Origin: Methanobacterium sp.
GTDB taxonomy: Archaea; Methanobacteriota; Methanobacteria; Methanobacteriales; Methanobacteriaceae
DNA length: 18,684 nt
Direction of reading: 5' to 3'
NCBI GenBank assembly: GCA_020854975.1
Contig: JAHKLQ010000216.1
Coordinates: forward strand, 1-18,684
The notes below the pieces were generated by a model. The model was not told the DNA's origin and searched no databases. It was given only the letters and a program-made list of their open reading frames with translations. The first letter of the stretch is position 1. The number at the start of each line of letters is the position of its first letter. The translations under genes were made by a program, and so were the position numbers. Below, in pieces: positions 17,269 through 18,684 of this stretch.

Positions 17269-18215
17269 TTAACCATATCTATTGAACAATCGACAGATAG
17301 CAAGGCAAATCCAATATTTCAAATCCTTATCACTCCCTCGTACAACTTTTAATTTGAAAAGTCCGTCAGGATTCTGTCGATTGCATAAAAAATTCAATCC
17401 TTCCCATATATAGGAATTGTCTGCTGTAAATCCCAGTAAGGATAATGAATCCAGAGCACTGATAACATCGGTGAACCAGAAAGGATAAGAAACTCTTTCC
17501 CAATATTCTTTATTCTTCCGGTCAGGATATTTATCCGCCTGAAAAAATCTACTGGCCAGTAGCACTCCTGCCTTTTTTGCATCTTCAGCTTTGCGATATT
17601 CCGGGTGTGCTGCGAAGGCGCGAAGCACCATACCTGTCACCAGGTGAGAAAATGGTCGGGAATGATCCGGTAATTTTGGATCATTATCCAGCATTGCTTC
17701 TTTTAGATTCATACCAGAAGTTCGGAAAGGAATAACCCAACCTCCATCATCTTGTTGTATGCTTAAAAGCCAACGGAAACCTTTTTTGATATGTTTGTCA
17801 TTCTCGTAACCTGCTTTTATTAAAAGTTCCATAATGGCTGAAGAATAAGTGGGAGCATATTACCATAAATACCTCTAAAATCACCTTCGGAGGTCTGACA
17901 ACTGAAAAAATATTCTGCTGCATCCTGTATTTGATGATGGTTTCTGTTAAATCCATATTTTTCAATTAATTCTCCTAAAATTCGATAAGTTTCCAACTGG
18001 TCATAGTTCTCCCTGGAACGCAGATCTTCTCTGATTTTACCAGGATATTTCCAGGAACCATTTCCCTGTTGTTTTTTAAGAATCTTCAAAACAGAGGGAA
18101 ACTGCCATAAATCAGTGACAGATCCTACTTCTTCACCTAAAAGATCCCTACGAGTGAAATATTCAACTGCAGGATTATCACAGGATAATAAAATGGGAAT
18201 AGGGTTTATTTTCAA
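17269..18215 (-). pseudogene. Frameshifted alpha/alpha-toroid (prenyltransferase/squalene-cyclase repeat) protein
   Basis: Two adjoining frames (18215-17820 and 17832-17269) form one protein of about 315 residues. Repeats of the QW type recur in both parts: QQGNGSW, QTSEGDF, QQDDGGW and RQNPDGLF, the hallmark of alpha/alpha-barrel prenyltransferase and squalene-cyclase folds. No DxDD cyclase motif is visible, so catalysis is uncertain. The first frame breaks at about 17859-17862: instead of a coherent helix it runs on into a 12-residue tail and stop, while the next frame reads YAPTYSSAIMELLIKAGY directly from the break. Losing one base from AATTAT to AATAT explains it. TTG 18215 is preferred as the start, since AGGAG (18224-18228) lies 8 bases before it; ATG 18236 is the alternative. 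It is either a recent inactivation or a sequencing error, since no other decay is seen. Confidence 0.75.
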
Positions 18216-18291
18216 TTTAACGGCTCCTGAGCTCATGAAATTTGCCTCAAATTAGTATCTATTATTTCCAAAAAATTATCCATCATCTCAA

Positions 18292-18684
18292 TTATCCATC
18301 ATCTTCAAAGAGTTCTGCTGCAGGGCATCCAAGTTCTCTCTGCCTGCAGTGTTTGCAAGTTAAGGATCTGATGAATGCATTACCTCCTGAACCCAGAATT
18401 AAAATGATTATCATAAGTAACAGGATGATCCAACTGAATTTGTTTATTAAGATGATAATTCCACCAGCCAGGGGAAATAAAAAGACCAAAAAATCTGGCA
18501 GGACAGTGTACCATGAGACATTCTTCTGGGTGAATAGTTCAGGATTGCCTCTTTTGAAAAAATAAGAGGATAAAAGACCTTTACCAAAGGCACAGGTTTT
18601 CCCATAATAATAACAGTTGACACAACCTTTCTTCATCAACCGGATTTCCATAACTAGGCAAAAAACCAGGTACAATACTGAGAA
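18292..18684 (-). CDS. Cys-rich membrane protein, 5' end cut by the window
   Basis: The frame is open to the window edge and begins in what looks like a hydrophobic segment (VLYLVFCLVMEIR), so the true start probably lies outside. Two cysteine clusters, CVNCYYYGKTCAFGKG and CKHCRQRELGCP, flank a pair of membrane segments (about 60-78 and 82-95 of the visible part), so both clusters face the same side and could jointly bind a metal. I have the impression that this architecture recurs in methanogen hypothetical membrane proteins, but I know no function. It ends 76 bases before the toroid-protein gene on the same strand, so the two and the second QueG-like gene may form one transcription unit. 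Confidence 0.7.
   Translation of the reverse strand, partial: FSVLYLVFCLVMEIRLMKKGCVNCYYYGKTCAFGKGLLSSYFFKRGNPELFTQKNVSWYTVLPDFLVFLFPLAGGIIILINKFSWIILLLMIIILILGSGGNAFIRSLTCKHCRQRELGCPAAELFEDDG

Noticed and set aside
17394..17582. 62-codon frame overlapping the toroid gene
   Set aside because: It is a frame shadow of the QW-repeat coding sequence with no start signals.

Overview
This window looks like part of a methanogenic archaeon of the order Methanobacteriales, probably Methanobacterium or a close relative. That is an inference from sequence: start sites with GGTGA-type ribosome binding sites, TTTATATA-type TATA boxes, T-run terminators, a grpE-dnaK-dnaJ set, hypF and larB, and small membrane or surface proteins of types I associate with these methanogens (a DUF5518-like protein and a PsbP-related protein). 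No rRNA, tRNA, CRISPR array or insertion sequence was recognised.

Left part (1-5656). A 27-bp tandem repeat lies in an otherwise unassigned leftmost 470 bases. Reading leftward come a carboxymuconolactone-decarboxylase-like protein, then the Hsp70 system: grpE and dnaK closely linked, and dnaJ behind a possible terminator. Divergent from grpE is an ArsR-type winged-helix regulator. Between them are four GTWAC-N5-GTTAY operator boxes, three of which run directly into an identical TATA box. I infer a self-contained heat-shock circuit resembling the Archaeoglobus HSR1 system.

Middle (5800-12140). hypF (NiFe-hydrogenase cyanide-ligand synthesis) and larB (nickel-pincer cofactor synthesis) flank a 3.2-kb AT-rich accessory stretch. 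That stretch holds a decayed SAM-dependent methyltransferase (8338-8609), three small membrane or secreted proteins, and a short GC-rich island with a hairpin.

Right part (12200-18684). A PAP2 phosphatase is followed by an HxlR-type regulator divergent from a 30-residue Cys-rich mini-gene and an FMN nitroreductase. The gap between regulator and mini-gene carries a TACT-N7-AGTA operator-like site, so this may be a thiol or electrophile stress unit. Two leftward gene groups follow. One is GNAT acetyltransferase, methyltransferase and a QueG-like Fe-S protein. The other is a Cys-rich membrane protein cut by the window edge, a frameshifted alpha/alpha-toroid (prenyltransferase/squalene-cyclase repeat) protein, and a second QueG-like Fe-S protein.

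The best candidates for new biology are the chaperone operator array with its linked regulator, and the HxlR/mini-protein/nitroreductase unit.
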